Assembly (NCBI RefSeq): GCF_963924675.1
Contig: NC_089239.1
Span: forward strand, 7,429,001-7,493,000
Direction: 5' to 3'
Source: Phocoena phocoena
Lineage: Eukaryota; Chordata; Mammalia; Artiodactyla; Phocoenidae
Length of the DNA stretch: 64,000 nt
Shown here: piece after piece, positions 10,962-21,912 of the stretch
Layout: every line of letters begins with the position of its first letter
How positions within the stretch are numbered: the first letter of the stretch is position 1
The notes under the pieces: generated by a model
Database searches by the model: none
Seen by the model: the letters and a program-made list of their open reading frames with translations, nothing else
What the model was told of the DNA's origin: nothing
Translations under genes and position numbers: made by a program

Positions 10962-12052
10962 TGTGCCATTTCCCCTTATTTTTATTGAGAAATAGAGCAA
11001 GTAAAGAAAGAAGTACCCTGCACATACGTTCAGCTTGATTAATAATTATCAAGCGAACACCCACAGATGGCTGAAACTTGGGTTACTGTCCCTGGTGCTA
11101 CCACCCTAATCAGAACTCGCTCTCCCTCTGGAGTAACTACCCTGACTTCTGTGAAAACCATCTCCTCCCTTTTCGTCATAGAATTATAATTTATTCATTT
11201 ATTTATTCCCAAACCCTAGGTTTAGTTTTGCCAACTTGAAATCTTGACATGGAGGAAATCAGACTGTATGTACTCTTTTTCGCCTTCATTATGTGGATGA
11301 GATTCACCCATGTGAATCTTGTTGCCATAGCTTGTTCACTTTTCTTGATATGTAGGCTGTATACATTTTATTTCTATCTATGGATATAATTTTATTGATC
11401 TACAATCATTTACTGATGATGCCAGTATATGGATATACTGTAATTTACTTGTTTGTTCTGTCAAGGACAGACTTTTCAGTTGTTTCTGGTTTGGGGCCAT
11501 GACAAACAGGGCAGCAATGGGCATTTATCTCAGGACAGATGAGTATGTGTGTCACTGACCTAGAAGTGAAATGCTGCATCACAGGGTGGGCACATCTCCA
11601 ACATTAACCAACTAGTGTCCACAATGATCGTCTTAGGTCACAACACAATCAAGAGGTGCGCTTGTTCCTGTGGGGGACTCAAAGGTGGGTTGCAGGCATC
11701 CCTCTTCCAGAAATTCTTTCTGCCCAGCTCAGCCACTTTGGGGTCGGCCCCACATAGAGCTGTCCTTGCCCTAGAACACACCCTCCTGGGACCACCTGGA
11801 TCTGACGACCATTGGGTGGGGACCGAAGGTGTGGCCAGGCTGATGGGCTCCACAGCCCTGTGTTAGAGGCTGGTCCCTCATAAACTCCTGCCACACCAGG
11901 CTCCAGCTCAGAGCAGCTTCCGGAGCACCCCGTCTGTGAGTGCGCCTACAGCTCTTCCTCCTTGCCAGCATTTCCCATCGGCAGATTTAAAATTTTGCCA
12001 ATCTGGTCGCTTAAGGATCTTTCATTGTGCTTGCGGCGTGCGTTTCCTCTGT
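10962..12052 (-). mobile_element. Old L1 (copy A), 3' half, minus strand, left arm
   Basis: Antisense L1 text: 'tttattgagaaatagagc' (3' end), 'gatgagattcacccatg', 'tgttcacttttcttg', 'ttttcagttgtttctggtttggggccatgacaaacagggcagcaatgg', 'cctagaagtgaaatgctgc', and after about 11.96 kb 'ttgccagcatttcccatcggcagattt…ttttgccaatctgg'. Between about 11645 and 11960 lies GC-rich text I cannot place on L1, perhaps a small insertion. The copy continues at 13171 beyond a second L1. Strongly decayed. Confidence 0.7.
11645..11960. other. GC-rich segment of unknown origin inside L1 copy A
   Basis: About 315 bp with clearly higher GC than the AT-rich L1 around it. No poly(A) tail, terminal inverted repeat or target duplication seen, and no SINE family recognised. 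It could be an inserted fragment or a diverged part of the L1 locus. Confidence 0.4.
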
Positions 12053-12054
12053 TA

Positions 12055-13170
12055 AAATTTCAGAAATCAGATTTATTGAGGTGTAATCTACACACAATAA
12101 AGTTCCTCCCTGTGACGTGTACAGTTGGATGACTGTTGACAACTGTATACCGTCATGTATTCACAATCAAGACGTAGAGCGTTTCCACCACTCCAAAGGC
12201 CCCTCTGTGGTCAGTTCTTCACCCCATCACCCACCCCATCGCTCATCTATTTCTGTCATTATAGGTTTGCCTTTTCCAGATATTCAGTACATGGAATCAT
12301 CCGGAAAAGACTCTTTTTGTGTCTGGCTTCTCTTACTTAGCAGAATGCTTTTGAGATGCGTCGTGCTGCTGGATGTATCAGTAGTTTGTTCCTTTTTACT
12401 GCTGCACAGCATTCTGTTGTATGAATATATCCCAATTGATCCATTCTCCTGTTGAAGGGCATTTGGAATGTTTCTGGTTCGGGGCAATTACAAATAAAGC
12501 TCTTGAGATGTGTTAGTACAAGTCTTTTTGTGGATGTAGGCTTTTATTTCTCTTGGACAAATATGTAGGAGTGGCACTGCTGGGTCATAGGGTAGGTGTA
12601 ATTTTTACTTTAGAAGAAACCACCGAGGAGTTTTGCAAAGTGGTTTTTCCATTATACACTTTACATACCAGGGGTCTGTGAGAGTTCCTGTTGCTCCCCA
12701 CCCTTGCCAACACTTGGTATATTCTGTCCTTGTAATCTGAGCTATTCTAGTGTGTGTGATGATATTGTATTTTAATTTATATTTCCATGGTGGCCAATGG
12801 TGTTGAGCATCTTTTAACATGCTTATTGGTCATTTCTATGTTGACTTTGGTAAAGCTTCTGCTTAAATCTTTTACCCATTAAAAAATTTAGTTGTTTTCT
12901 TACAATGGAGTTGTTAAGTGTTGTTTGTATATACTGGACAGATTCTTAACAGATATGTGTTTTGCAAATACTTTCTCCCAGTCCATGGCTAATATTTTAT
13001 TTTCTTAAGAGTATCTTTTGGAGAGAAGCTTTTCATTTTGATGAAGTCCAATTAATCAATTTTTTAATAGTTTGAGCTTTCTGTACCCTATCTAAAATAT
13101 TTTTTTGCCTACCCGAAATCACAAAGATTTTTCTTACGTTTTCTTCTCGAGGTTTTATAGTTTTATCTTC
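12055..13170 (-). mobile_element. Old L1 (copy B), minus strand, nested in copy A
   Basis: A second L1 3' end begins at about 12065 ('agatttattgaggtgtaatctac') and runs antisense through 'gtacatggaatcatccgg', 'gagtggcactgctgggtcatag', 'ccacccttgccaacacttgg', 'tggtgttgagcatcttttaac', 'aagcttttcattttgatgaag' and 'ttttttgcctacccgaaatc'. At 13171 the text jumps back to where copy A was interrupted. Sequences starting TCATTGTGC occur at both edges (12022 and 13171), as expected for a flanking duplication. No intact frame. Confidence 0.65.
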
Positions 13171-13560
13171 TCATTGTGCATTAGTTTGTATTTTGCTGAT
13201 TTCTAGTGAGAATAAGCACTTTTTCATAAGTTTGTTTGCCATATGACTTTCCTATTTTGTGAATAGCCTTTTGCCTATTTTTTCTATAAAGTTGTCTTTA
13301 TCTTATTGATCTGTAGGAATTTTTATATATTCTTAAGAGTGTCTTTTGTTAGGTTTATTCATTATTTATATCTCCCCCCACTCTGTGACCTGCCTTTTCA
13401 GTATCTTTATGGTGTCATTTGATGAATAGAAGTCCTTAATATTAAGGGATTTGAATTTATGTTTTATTTCCTTTATGATTAGTGCTTTATGGCTCCCACT
13501 TAAGAAATTCTTTTCTACTCGGAGGTCACATTTTATTCTATATCAGAAGTTCTGAACTTT
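13171..13560 (-). mobile_element. Old L1 (copy A), right arm
   Basis: 'attagtttgtattttgctgatttctagtgagaataagc' continues the L1 phrase interrupted at about 12050. It is followed by 'tatcttattgatctgtaggaatttttatatattc', 'ccccactctgtgacctgccttttcag' and 'gatgaatagaagtccttaat', all antisense ORF2-downstream L1 text. Confidence 0.7.
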
Positions 13561-14013
13561 CTCAGTTCATGGTTCATTTTAATGTCTCAGTTATTTTTTC
13601 ATGGTATGCTTAAGTCAAAAGAATACCCAACACTTCCGTTTATTAGGCTGGGCTGGGCTGAAAATCCAAACTGTTTCACCCAGAGCAGACAAGAGTTGAA
13701 ATGTTGGCTCATTCTTTCAGCCTGACAGCTATTGTTTCCCATTGGTTTTCTTAGAATTGCTCCCATACATGTGCGATTCGAGGGTTGGTCAAGGATTTGG
13801 GTGGAATTATATGTACATTTGGAGGATCTCCTTATACCTTACCTTTTCTTTTTTAAGATTTCTCCTCTTACTATTCAGCTCCTCTGAAAGTCCATTTCCT
13901 GACTCCTGAAGCCAGTAAGTCAGAAGCTTTCTGTTTGACATCTAGATGTCTCATGCATTGTGGAAATAGAGTATCCCTGGGCAAAAACAGACCCAAGGGA
14001 GTTCCCTTCCTTC
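13561..14013. other. Unassigned stretch
   Basis: Nothing recognised with confidence. A short 'gggctgggctgggctg' repeat is at about 13646-13660. Confidence 0.35.
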
Positions 14014-14406
14014 AAGATTTGACTCTTTTGGGGCTTCCCTGGTGGCGCAGTGGTTAGGAATCCACCTGCCAATGCAGGGGACACAGTTTTGAGCCCTGGT
14101 CTGGGAAGATCCCACATGCCGTGGAGCAACTAAGCCCGTGTGCCACAACTAGGGAACCTGTGCTCTAGAGCTCGCGAGCCACAATTACTGAAGCCTGCGT
14201 GCCACAACTACTGAAGCCTGTGCACCTAGAGCCTGTGCTGTGCAAGAAGAGGAGCCACTGCAGTGAGAAGCCCGCACAACACAACAAAGAGTAGCCACCA
14301 CTCGCCGCAAATAGAGAAAAACCCACACACAGCAACGAAGACCCAACGCAGCCAAAAATAAATGAAGTAAAATAAATTTATTAAAAAAAAAAGATTTGAC
14401 TCTTTT
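14014..14406 (+). mobile_element. Long-form CHR-2-type SINE with 16-bp target duplication
   Basis: The SINE body is 14030-14390 (361 bp). It has the tRNA-derived head GGCTTCCCTGGTGGCGCAG, then the long central domain with repeated 'gccacaactactgaagcc' units, then 'gcaaatagagaaaaaccc', 'caacgaagacccaacgcag' and an AT-rich tail. Perfect 16-bp direct repeats AAGATTTGACTCTTTT lie at 14014-14029 and 14391-14406. It sits immediately upstream of an L1 3' end. Most head CpGs have decayed, so it is older than the short-form SINEs nearby. Confidence 0.95.
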
Positions 14407-14626
14407 AAGCAGACTCACAGATTTAGAGAAAAAACTAGTGGTTACCAGTGGAGGCGGGGAGGGGCAAGATTGGAGTGGGGGAGTGGGAGGTACAAACTAT
14501 TGGGTATAAGATAGGCTCAACTATGTACTGTACAACATGCGGAATAGAGCCAATATTTTGTAATAACTGTAGAATGGAAAGTAACTTAAAAAATCATATA
14601 TATATATATATAAAAAATTTGACTAT
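14407..14626 (+). mobile_element. L1 3'-UTR end fragment
   Basis: 'agactcacagatttagagaa', 'ctagtggttaccagtggagg', 'gtactgtacaacatgcgg', 'gccaatattttgtaataactg' and an (AT)n-containing A-rich end match the last 200 bp of cetartiodactyl L1. A perfect TA run occurs at about 14594-14612. Confidence 0.8.
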
Positions 14627-14779
14627 CAGCTTCTAATTGTTTTGGGTTGCCCTCTAGTACCCTCAAGTAGTTGGCTTTAAAAATATTGTATAAATATTAT
14701 CTGTGAGAGTGTTAGTCCAATACAAATGGCTGTCTAATCTCAGAGTGGTTTTTACGACTGGTTTTTGTATGTTTATCAT

Positions 14780-15665
14780 ATAGAGAGGGATTAAAATTTT
14801 TTTTAATTAATTCTAAGAATTCACCTGTAGAGTCTTCTAGATTTTTTATGTACATAGTTATTAGCTGCATATAGTGACACTACAGTTTCTTCTTTTCCAT
14901 TCAACATCCCTTTTATTTCCATGTTTTGCCTTACTGTATTGGCTGGCACCTCTAGTACAATGTTGAAAAAAAATGGTTATGGAAGAGTCCTTTATTTGGT
15001 TCATATCTCAAAGGGAAAGTTTTCAAAGTCCAACCCTTAAGTATTATATTATATTATTTATATTTCTAAATAGATAAACTCTTTAAATAAATTACTTCTA
15101 TTCCTTATGAATGGACATTAAATTTTATCAAGTACTTTTTTCTCTGTCTATTGAGATGTTTGAATGTTGTTTTCTTTAATATGTTAATGTGTTGAATTAC
15201 ACTAATTGGTTTTCTAACATTTAATCAACTTTGCGTCCTTGGAACAAATCCAGTTTGGTAAGATTTATTATCCTTTTTAATATATTGCTTGATTCATTAT
15301 ACCTTTGTTTAGAATGTTTGTATTCTAAACAAAACTTGTTTAGTATTTTGTTTAGGATGTTTGCATCTATGCACATGAATGCAATAGAAGGATAATTTTT
15401 CTTGTGTGCTATCTTGCTGAGTTTGATATAAAGGTTATGCTAGCTTCATATAATGAGTTAGGAAGAGGTTGTGTATGATTGGAATTATTTTTTCCTTGAC
15501 TAATTGGTTAAACCTGCTGATGAGACCATCTGGGTTTTTGGGCTACTTTGTAGAAAGATTTTTGATTTCTGCTTAAATTCATTTAATCGTCAGAACATAC
15601 AGGTTTTCTATTTTTCTTGCATCCATTTTAGTAAGCTCTATTTGTACTGGTTATTAAGCTGCTGC
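14780..15665 (-). mobile_element. Old L1 ORF2 relic (reverse-transcriptase region), minus strand
   Basis: Antisense ORF2 text: 'ggttatggaagagtcctttatttggtt', 'tttatcaagtacttttttctctgtctattgagatg', 'atgttaatgtgttgaattacactaattgg', 'ttgcgtccttggaacaaatcc', 'gatgagaccatctgggtttttgg'. The coding frame is fully broken. The 5' and 3' edges are approximate. Confidence 0.75.
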
Positions 15666-15686
15666 CTTTTCTTTCCAAGACACCCT

Positions 15687-16259
15687 TGTAGTTTCTGCTC
15701 TGTGATGCCAGTGCTAGGACTTGATTCTGCAAACAACCTTCCCCCTTTGTCATCTGGGTTCCTGTTAAGTTCTGCAGTAGGGAATTCTGGAAGGAGATTG
15801 AGATACAGGAGGAAAGAAGGGACTTCCACTTTCTTATTTACTTCTGTACTATAAGCAGAGCTCAGAAAGAGCATCTTACCTTGAAGGCAGCCTCACTGTG
15901 ACCCTGCAGAGGTACCACCAGCAGCTGAGCAAGGTCAGCAGCCAACCTCTCCTGAGGTCTAAGTCCCAGATGTCTGAGTTCCTCTTACGAATGCAGGAGG
16001 AACCAGCAGCATCCAAGTACACCCTCTGCTCAGTAGCATGAGCCCCAGCTTCTTGCGGGTCCTACTTTAAGCTTCTAGTTCTGAAAACCTCAGCCTCTTT
16101 CCTCTTCTCCAGCCTTAGCTGTGTTAGCTGCTTCTTTCAGTTATTATCAGTGTTTTCTTTTTTCCTTTATCGCCCTCCAGTACTTGCGTGATTAATTAAT
16201 TTCTTTCTGTTGATATATCTACTGTAGGCTATTTTCCTGACTGGACACTGGCTGGTATG
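15687..16259 (+). mobile_element. ERVL-type 5' LTR (family unassigned)
   Basis: A pyrimidine-rich segment starting TGTAGTTTCTGCTCTGTGATG and ending 'ttcctgactggacactggctggtatga', which resembles the 'tgaytgatacag' ends of ERVL/MaLR LTRs. It is directly followed by a primer-binding-site-like motif and a decayed internal region, placing it as the 5' LTR. About 573 bp. The start is set at the first TG after the L1 relic. Confidence 0.45.
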
Positions 16260-18255
16260 ATATTTGGTAATGGAAGTGGTCACAGGACGCTTAAAAATGT
16301 CTGGGCCTGGTTTGTTTTTCTCCTAGCCTTGAACACAATGCTGAAGTCCTTGCCAATGGCAAATGGGTTACTACTCATCCATAGCATGCAGTGGTAATAT
16401 GATAAAATTGTCACCTATGGCTGGCTGTGATAAAGCATTTACTACACCAGTGCCTTGGGGATTAAGTAGCTGCTAGGCTTGATTAATACGGTGATAATGG
16501 TAACTACAAGAACCCGGATGTGGAATAGCTGCTTCCGAGAGCACTGGAGAACTCACACATAGACAATGACAAAGTCAGACTCTCAGCTCAAATGTTCAGA
16601 AAACCATCATGCTTTTACAAACACCCTAGAAGAATCTCTTACTGTGTACAGGGTGAATCTTGATGAAAATTAGACTTGGAATTTAGTTGTGTGGGCTGTA
16701 GAATTATAATGTAAGAAGACGTCGTGGATCCACCAAGTTTCTACCTGGGTTGACTTGTTTGAAACTGAGATTTGAATTTCCAAGTCTCTTTAAGCCTCCC
16801 TTGTTACAGGAAGCAGCCTGCTCTTCTAGGGCCAACAAGATCAGCTTTCCCTTTATTTCTAAGACTGGGTCATAACCTCACCTAGAGTGGGTGCCTTGCA
16901 AAAGATGCTTACTCTTCTCAAGTCTCCCAGCCCCCATCTCTGTTGTCTCTGTCTGACCTGAAAAAAAATAGTTCGTACTCCAAAATAAGTGCAAGGTGTT
17001 GCTAATTTACATCAGCATAAATCTGGGTGGAACATGTATGCGATGGACAAGGAGAATGGAATATAAAACTGGATCAAATCAAATTCATTATATAGGTGCA
17101 CTTACCAGAGATGATGGATCTAATGTTAGAAGTGGCTCTGAAAATCAGTTTACTTGATTGGTGGCTGAAATTTTGAATGGCCTATATTCAGAGATGTTGA
17201 AGCATCATGTGGAAGACTGACTCTAAATATTTGATGAGATAGGAATATGGGAATGGATTTATCAGATGTGAACTGTAGACTCTTCCTCCCCACTCCCACT
17301 CTGTCCCGCAAGAGACCCTAGACGCTGCCTTTATTTCTTCCCTTTATTAAGGAGAGAAGTTGGGAAACGTATTAGTGGTTTGAGCACCAACATATCTGAA
17401 AAGTATTATGATGGCTTCTTCTATACACATGAGGAGATGCAGCTATTAGATGTGCTGTCTGGTTTCCATGGAGATCCTGGAAAAACGAGTGGCCAAGGAG
17501 TAGCTTTTAACTGCTAGAGACAAGGTAGACACAACTACTGTAAAGGGCAGGAGGGACAAAGGGGTAAACAGAATGACCTTCTGGGCTCTTTGGCCATGTC
17601 TAACTGATTACCGTGTTCTTAGGAATGAAGTAGATGGGAAGCCTACTACAATACTACTTTCTCAATGTAACAAAACCGCTCTAGATCTGATGTCCGGGAA
17701 CTTAATTTGACTGGACACAGTGGACAGTCTTAGTGTCTTACCTAGTGTTGAGGCCTAAGCCAGATCACAGAGCCTGAGCCCCTTGGTTGATGGGGAGGCT
17801 GGCCCCCTTGAAGATGTGCAACCTGGCTGCACACATACTCAGCTATGTGCAACCCTCCTGCAGCCACATTCTGTAAATACTCCTCCAAGCCTTCCCCAAA
17901 GGGGCCTTCGGCCACTTAACTAAGTTTACTGCGCACTGCGGGGAAAGAAAGTCTTCAGACATTTCAGGGACTTACTAGAAACTGGATTGGCTCTGAATTG
18001 ACACTAGTAACTGGGTCCCCCAATGCTACTGTGATCCATTTGTCAAAGTGGGAACTCCTGCTGATCAGGTGATAAAGGAAGTTTTGGCATAAATCCATCT
18101 TACAGAGGGCTCAGAGGGCCCATGGACCCTCTGTAGTTTTCCTCTCTGTTCCTGAATATATACATGGAAGAGACATACTCAGGAATTTGGCTGAAATCCC
18201 GCATCGGCTCCCCGACCCTTGGAATGAGGGTTATTGTTTGCTGACTCTTTCCCAG
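16260..18255 (+). mobile_element. Decayed ERVL/MaLR-type internal region (gag/protease remnants)
   Basis: It begins with 'atatttggtaatggaagtgg' (16260-16279), close to the TTTGGTA…GGAGTGG primer-site region that follows ERVL/MaLR LTRs. Recognisable phrases from the internal part lie at 17750-18240: 'ggcctaagccagatcac', 'gccacttaactaagtttactg', 'gactggattggctctgaattg' and 'gacccttggaatgagggttatt', which correspond to the protease-region text of placental ERVL-like elements. Stops and frameshifts fill every frame, and no pol reverse transcriptase or 3' LTR is seen. 16.3-17.7 kb is assigned mainly by position. Confidence 0.5.
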
Positions 18256-18400
18256 TGGTTTAGTCTTGTCTCCCCAAATGAATTGTAACTTCTGAATATA
18301 GTAAATCCACTTGGTTGGCTCTGTACCCCCAAATACTTGGGAGAGTGCTTTAGTATCAGGTACTCAATATGAACGCATTGATGGTAGTTTTGTGAAATCC
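18256..18400 (+). mobile_element. L2 3'-end remnant
   Basis: 'cccaaatgaattgtaacttctgaatatagtaa' and 'ctttagtatcaggtactcaatatgaacgcattgatgg' follow the L2 3' end (…gtaagctcc…gcctggcacatagtaggcactcaataaatatttgttga). Confidence 0.5.
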
Positions 18401-18584
18401 AGTCAACATCTTGAAGTATTTAGGAGGTATATGGTTAACTTGTGGGGTGGACAGAAGAGAATATTCTAGAAAGAGGGGGAAATATTAGCTTTAGGAAAGG
18501 AAGGTAAGAGTTTTTGTTCTGATATTTGCTCTTCTAGGGCCTGAGTCAGGTTCAAAAAAACCATTTGTAGACACCTGCTCTCAT

Positions 18585-18805
18585 ACGAGACACGCTGTTT
18601 GTGTTTACAGTTTAAAATCTCATTTAATCTTTATGACATCACTGTGAAGTGGATTTTATTATCTCCTGTTTTTAGAGTTGAGGAAACTGAGGCACAGGAA
18701 GGTTAAGTAGCTCGTTCTGGGTCACTCCGGAAGTGGCAGGACAGGGGTCCAAACCCAGGTTTTCTGACTCGAAATATTAGGTGCTTTCCATTGTAAACCA
18801 GTTGT
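18585..18805 (-). mobile_element. MIR SINE relic, minus strand
   Basis: 'aaaatctcatttaatctttatgacatcac', 'gttgaggaaactgaggcacaggaaggttaagtagctcg', 'ggtccaaacccaggttttctgactc' is an almost complete reverse-complement MIR, one of the best preserved here. Confidence 0.88.
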
Positions 18806-20315
18806 TTCTTTGGAGGCAATTTTGTCTTATTTTTCTTGCACTACAGAATATCACCTTTCTTAGGAAAAGTAAATACTTCTTGTCTCCTCAGCAATAGTAA
18901 TTTCAACAACTACCTGGACCTGGGGGGATGGGAAGGAGGAAGAAGCAACTACTGTTACTTTACACCCTGGGCCAAGTATTGACCTGAGACCATTCCCTTT
19001 ATACTGTAAAGCCCACAAAGATAAGTAAGGAATGTTTAAGCAGGACTTATGAAAGGAGTGAGTATAATAAAAGGGAGATAAATGTAGAAATGGATAGAAA
19101 ATTTGGTAATCTGCCTTGCAAGAAGTGGTTTGCCATTTGTTCTTCAGGCTTTGCTCTTAGAATTTATCCTTCATGCCTTTTGGCCTTTCTTCATGAGCTG
19201 CTGGCAGCCCGTTCTCATCACCTGGGAAACTCATCCAAAAACTTATCGCCCAGCCCCCACCCTGCCATAGGCCACCTCCAAGATGCAAAGCCAAGAAAAC
19301 AATCAGGGACTTTTGGGTTCAGAAGGGCCTATAGAAGCCCAGAAGACCTGTGTCCCAGCTGCTGTTTCCTGACTGAAGTCTTCCCTATTCCTGGGTGATC
19401 TCTTGGGGGTGTGACCTTGAAGGCCCCATTCAGAAAAGCTATCTCAATATGACAGGAGAAGTCCCACAGCTCATGTGAAATCTACATGCACTCTGCAAAG
19501 GATGCAGCATTTTTTATTTTTTTTTGGTACTTTGCCGCACTCTTCGTTCTGGTATTGTATAAGGGGAACTCTGTCATTTCTTAGGATCAAGAGCATTGAA
19601 ATGGCATAGTTTGACCAGATTCTTCTAGAGCATAAACTATTTCCTAAGACAGCTTGGGAGCTGTACTGACTTTTCAGGCCCATTAGCAATCCATTTCTGG
19701 CTTTGAAGCTTTAATATAATAGATTCAAAGTCAGGCTACCCTTTGACTTTATAGCACATCAGTGGACAGTGATGACCTTCCTTCAATGCCCCCTGCAGCC
19801 ACAAGGAACAGGCAAGGGAATGGGAAAAAGAAAAATATGGAAAACGGACTGTGAGAAAGATGAAGGGAAAAAAAGAGAGAAATAATAGGAATAAATAAAT
19901 GACTAGCACTTAGTATAGCACAGGGATGTGTTCTTATTCTGGTTCTTACTCTGACAAGCTCAGTAAAGACAGAATTACAAGGGATGGGAAAAGCACTGCA
20001 ATAGGAAAAACAGAAAGTGAGGGGTGGGGCAGTGGCTGGTGGGTAAGGAAGATTTTTCTCGAAGTTTCATGTCAGTTGGGTCTCAAAGAACGGGAGAGTC
20101 ATGTAAAAAGGGCAGAAGAGCCTCCAGGCAGGTGCAGAGGTATAAAAGTGCAAAGGCATGAGATCCTCATTTAATCTGGGATCCACATGTGGGTGACCTC
20201 CCACGTCCATGTCCATGTATGGTAGCATCCTTCACTTTGGCAGAGACCATTGGTGGCCCACCCAAGTATCTATTTTCCACTTACTCCTTAATAAGGGGTT
20301 CTCATGTTGAACCAG
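18806..20315. other. Unassigned stretch
   Basis: About 1.5 kb with no family I can name. A 102-codon frame at 19090-19398 shows no domain. The 19800-19910 part is purine-rich (aaaaagaaaaa, gaaagatgaaggg). Probably unique non-coding DNA plus unrecognised old repeats. Confidence 0.4.
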
Positions 20316-20650
20316 ACACATTTTTGTCTCTCCTGCAGTGATGTGTGGGCTTGTGACTAAGTGTTAGTCAGTGGGATGTAAGCAGAGGTATTTGTGAGAC
20401 TTCTGAGAAGGCATCTTGAAGAGAGCTGGCTCACTTGGAGGGTCTCCTTTTTGTTCTTCTGCCTTTCCTCCTTCTGGCCTGTAACACAGATGTGATGGCT
20501 AGAACCCCAAAGCCATCTGAGACCCTGGGTTGGCCTTGAGGATGGAAGTCATTAGCTAGGATAGTGAAGCAGAAAAATTGAAACTTCTGTTTTGCTGAAC
20601 ATGGTATGCATTGAGCCAGAGCTGAATTTCTTGGGATAACAGGGCTTTAA
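20316..20650. mobile_element. Possible medium-reiterated LTR-like repeat, unassigned
   Basis: The run 'cctccttctggcctgtaacacagatgtgatggctagaacccc', 'ggccttgaggatggaag', 'gctaggatagtgaagcag' resembles a frequent mammalian LTR-derived repeat (…ctggctggaatgcagatgtgatggctggagc…). I do not know the family name, and neither edge is defined. Confidence 0.4.
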
Positions 20651-20799
20651 AAGTCTGTATGAGACAGAGAAACAGAAAGCCCTTAGAAAACAGTTTGGGA
20701 CCATCCACTGTTACTCCAGAATTCCCCTAGGAGGTCTCATGAAGTGGCTAACAGAATAAAATACTCAAGAAAACCAGATCTTTCCCTGGGAATATGGAG

Positions 20800-20945
20800 T
20801 AGGTAGAGAAGATTGTACAGTGAAGAAAAAGAAGTTAAGGAAACTAAGCCAAAAAGCAAGTTCCTATAAAACACAGAGCTGAGATTTGAACACAGGTTTG
20901 ACTCCAAAACCCATGCTTTCCATAGAAGATACTGGAGGAAGCCCA
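20800..20945 (-). mobile_element. MIR SINE relic, minus strand (weak)
   Basis: 'gttaaggaaactaagccaaaaagcaag' then 'acagagctgagatttgaacacaggtttgactcc' has the order of a reverse-complement MIR, with many changes. Confidence 0.5.
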
Positions 20946-21595
20946 CATTGCTTTGGAGGATGGGTGAGAAGTAGGATATCACAGTCACATCAGTGTCTCA
21001 AGTCTTCCTAAATGGCATCAGAGGGACCTGGCTAAATTTCAGAAACTGATTAATCTCTGGGAATTGCAAGCTCATTGCATAGGTCTATCCTGCATGGCTT
21101 TTGTTTGTGTGTTTTAGTGGTAGGATTTCACACTGGTCGTGTTCAAATAGCTCTTCCCTCAACCTCCCAATGAAGTTCTTTGGCCTTGATAGATTGACCC
21201 CTAAGTAATCTGGTGGAATCAGAAGTCCTAAGAGTTTGCCTCAAAGCTTCCAAAAACAGTAAAAGGGTGTCTTGTTAGAACTGTTAGGAACTGATGTGTG
21301 GGCATGTGCTCACACGTGTGAGTGTGTATCCGTGTGTGATATCTATATGAGAGAGAAAGGAGCAAAGGGATTTAAAGGTCTGCTATGAAAATGGGAAGCC
21401 CTTGTCTGTAGTTTACTTCTTTAGAGGCAGGATTTGCTGGCTGCCACCCCAGCTTGTTAATGTCAGGTCCCACCAGCCCTGTGACTTCTCTGCCTTGGAG
21501 GAGAGCCTTGCCAGCACTCTGTCCTCATTATCTTCCTGGTTCAAGGAAAAGACCAAGGAATCAGATCTGGAAGGCTATCCAAGAGCTACTGGCAA
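20946..21595. other. Unassigned stretch
   Basis: No family recognised; short GT-rich patches at about 21296-21340 (gtgtgggcatgtgctcacacgtgtg). Confidence 0.35.
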
Positions 21596-21912
21596 CTCAC
21601 TTTGCATTCATTCTTTCATTATTCCTGCTTCCATTCTCAGGATGCTGGTGTTTAAATGTCCCCTTCTCAGGGAAACTTTCTTTGTCTGCCCTGAGATTTC
21701 CACCCTGACCTCCTGACACTGCTAACACCCTTCTGTCTATATTCTTCTCCGTAGCATGTGTCAGCATTTGGCATAAGCATATGGGACGTACTTACTTTAT
21801 TGTCAAGATTCCCTTAACTCAAATGTTCCTACAGCTGAGGAAAATGCCTGTCACATAGTAGGCACTCAATAAACATTTGTGGAATGAATAAATGGATGAA
21901 TGAATGAACATC
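21596..21912 (+). mobile_element. L2 3' end
   Basis: 'ccccttctcagggaaactttctttg…ctgagatttccacc', then 'cctgtcacatagtaggcactcaataaacatttgtggaatgaataaatggatgaatgaatgaa' at 21848-21908. The ATGAATGAATGAA terminus is the diagnostic L2 3' end, so the right edge is firm. Confidence 0.88.

Noticed and set aside
16260..18255. Functional retroviral gene
   Set aside because: Every frame is broken by stops and shifts, and no intact gag, pro, pol or env frame remains.
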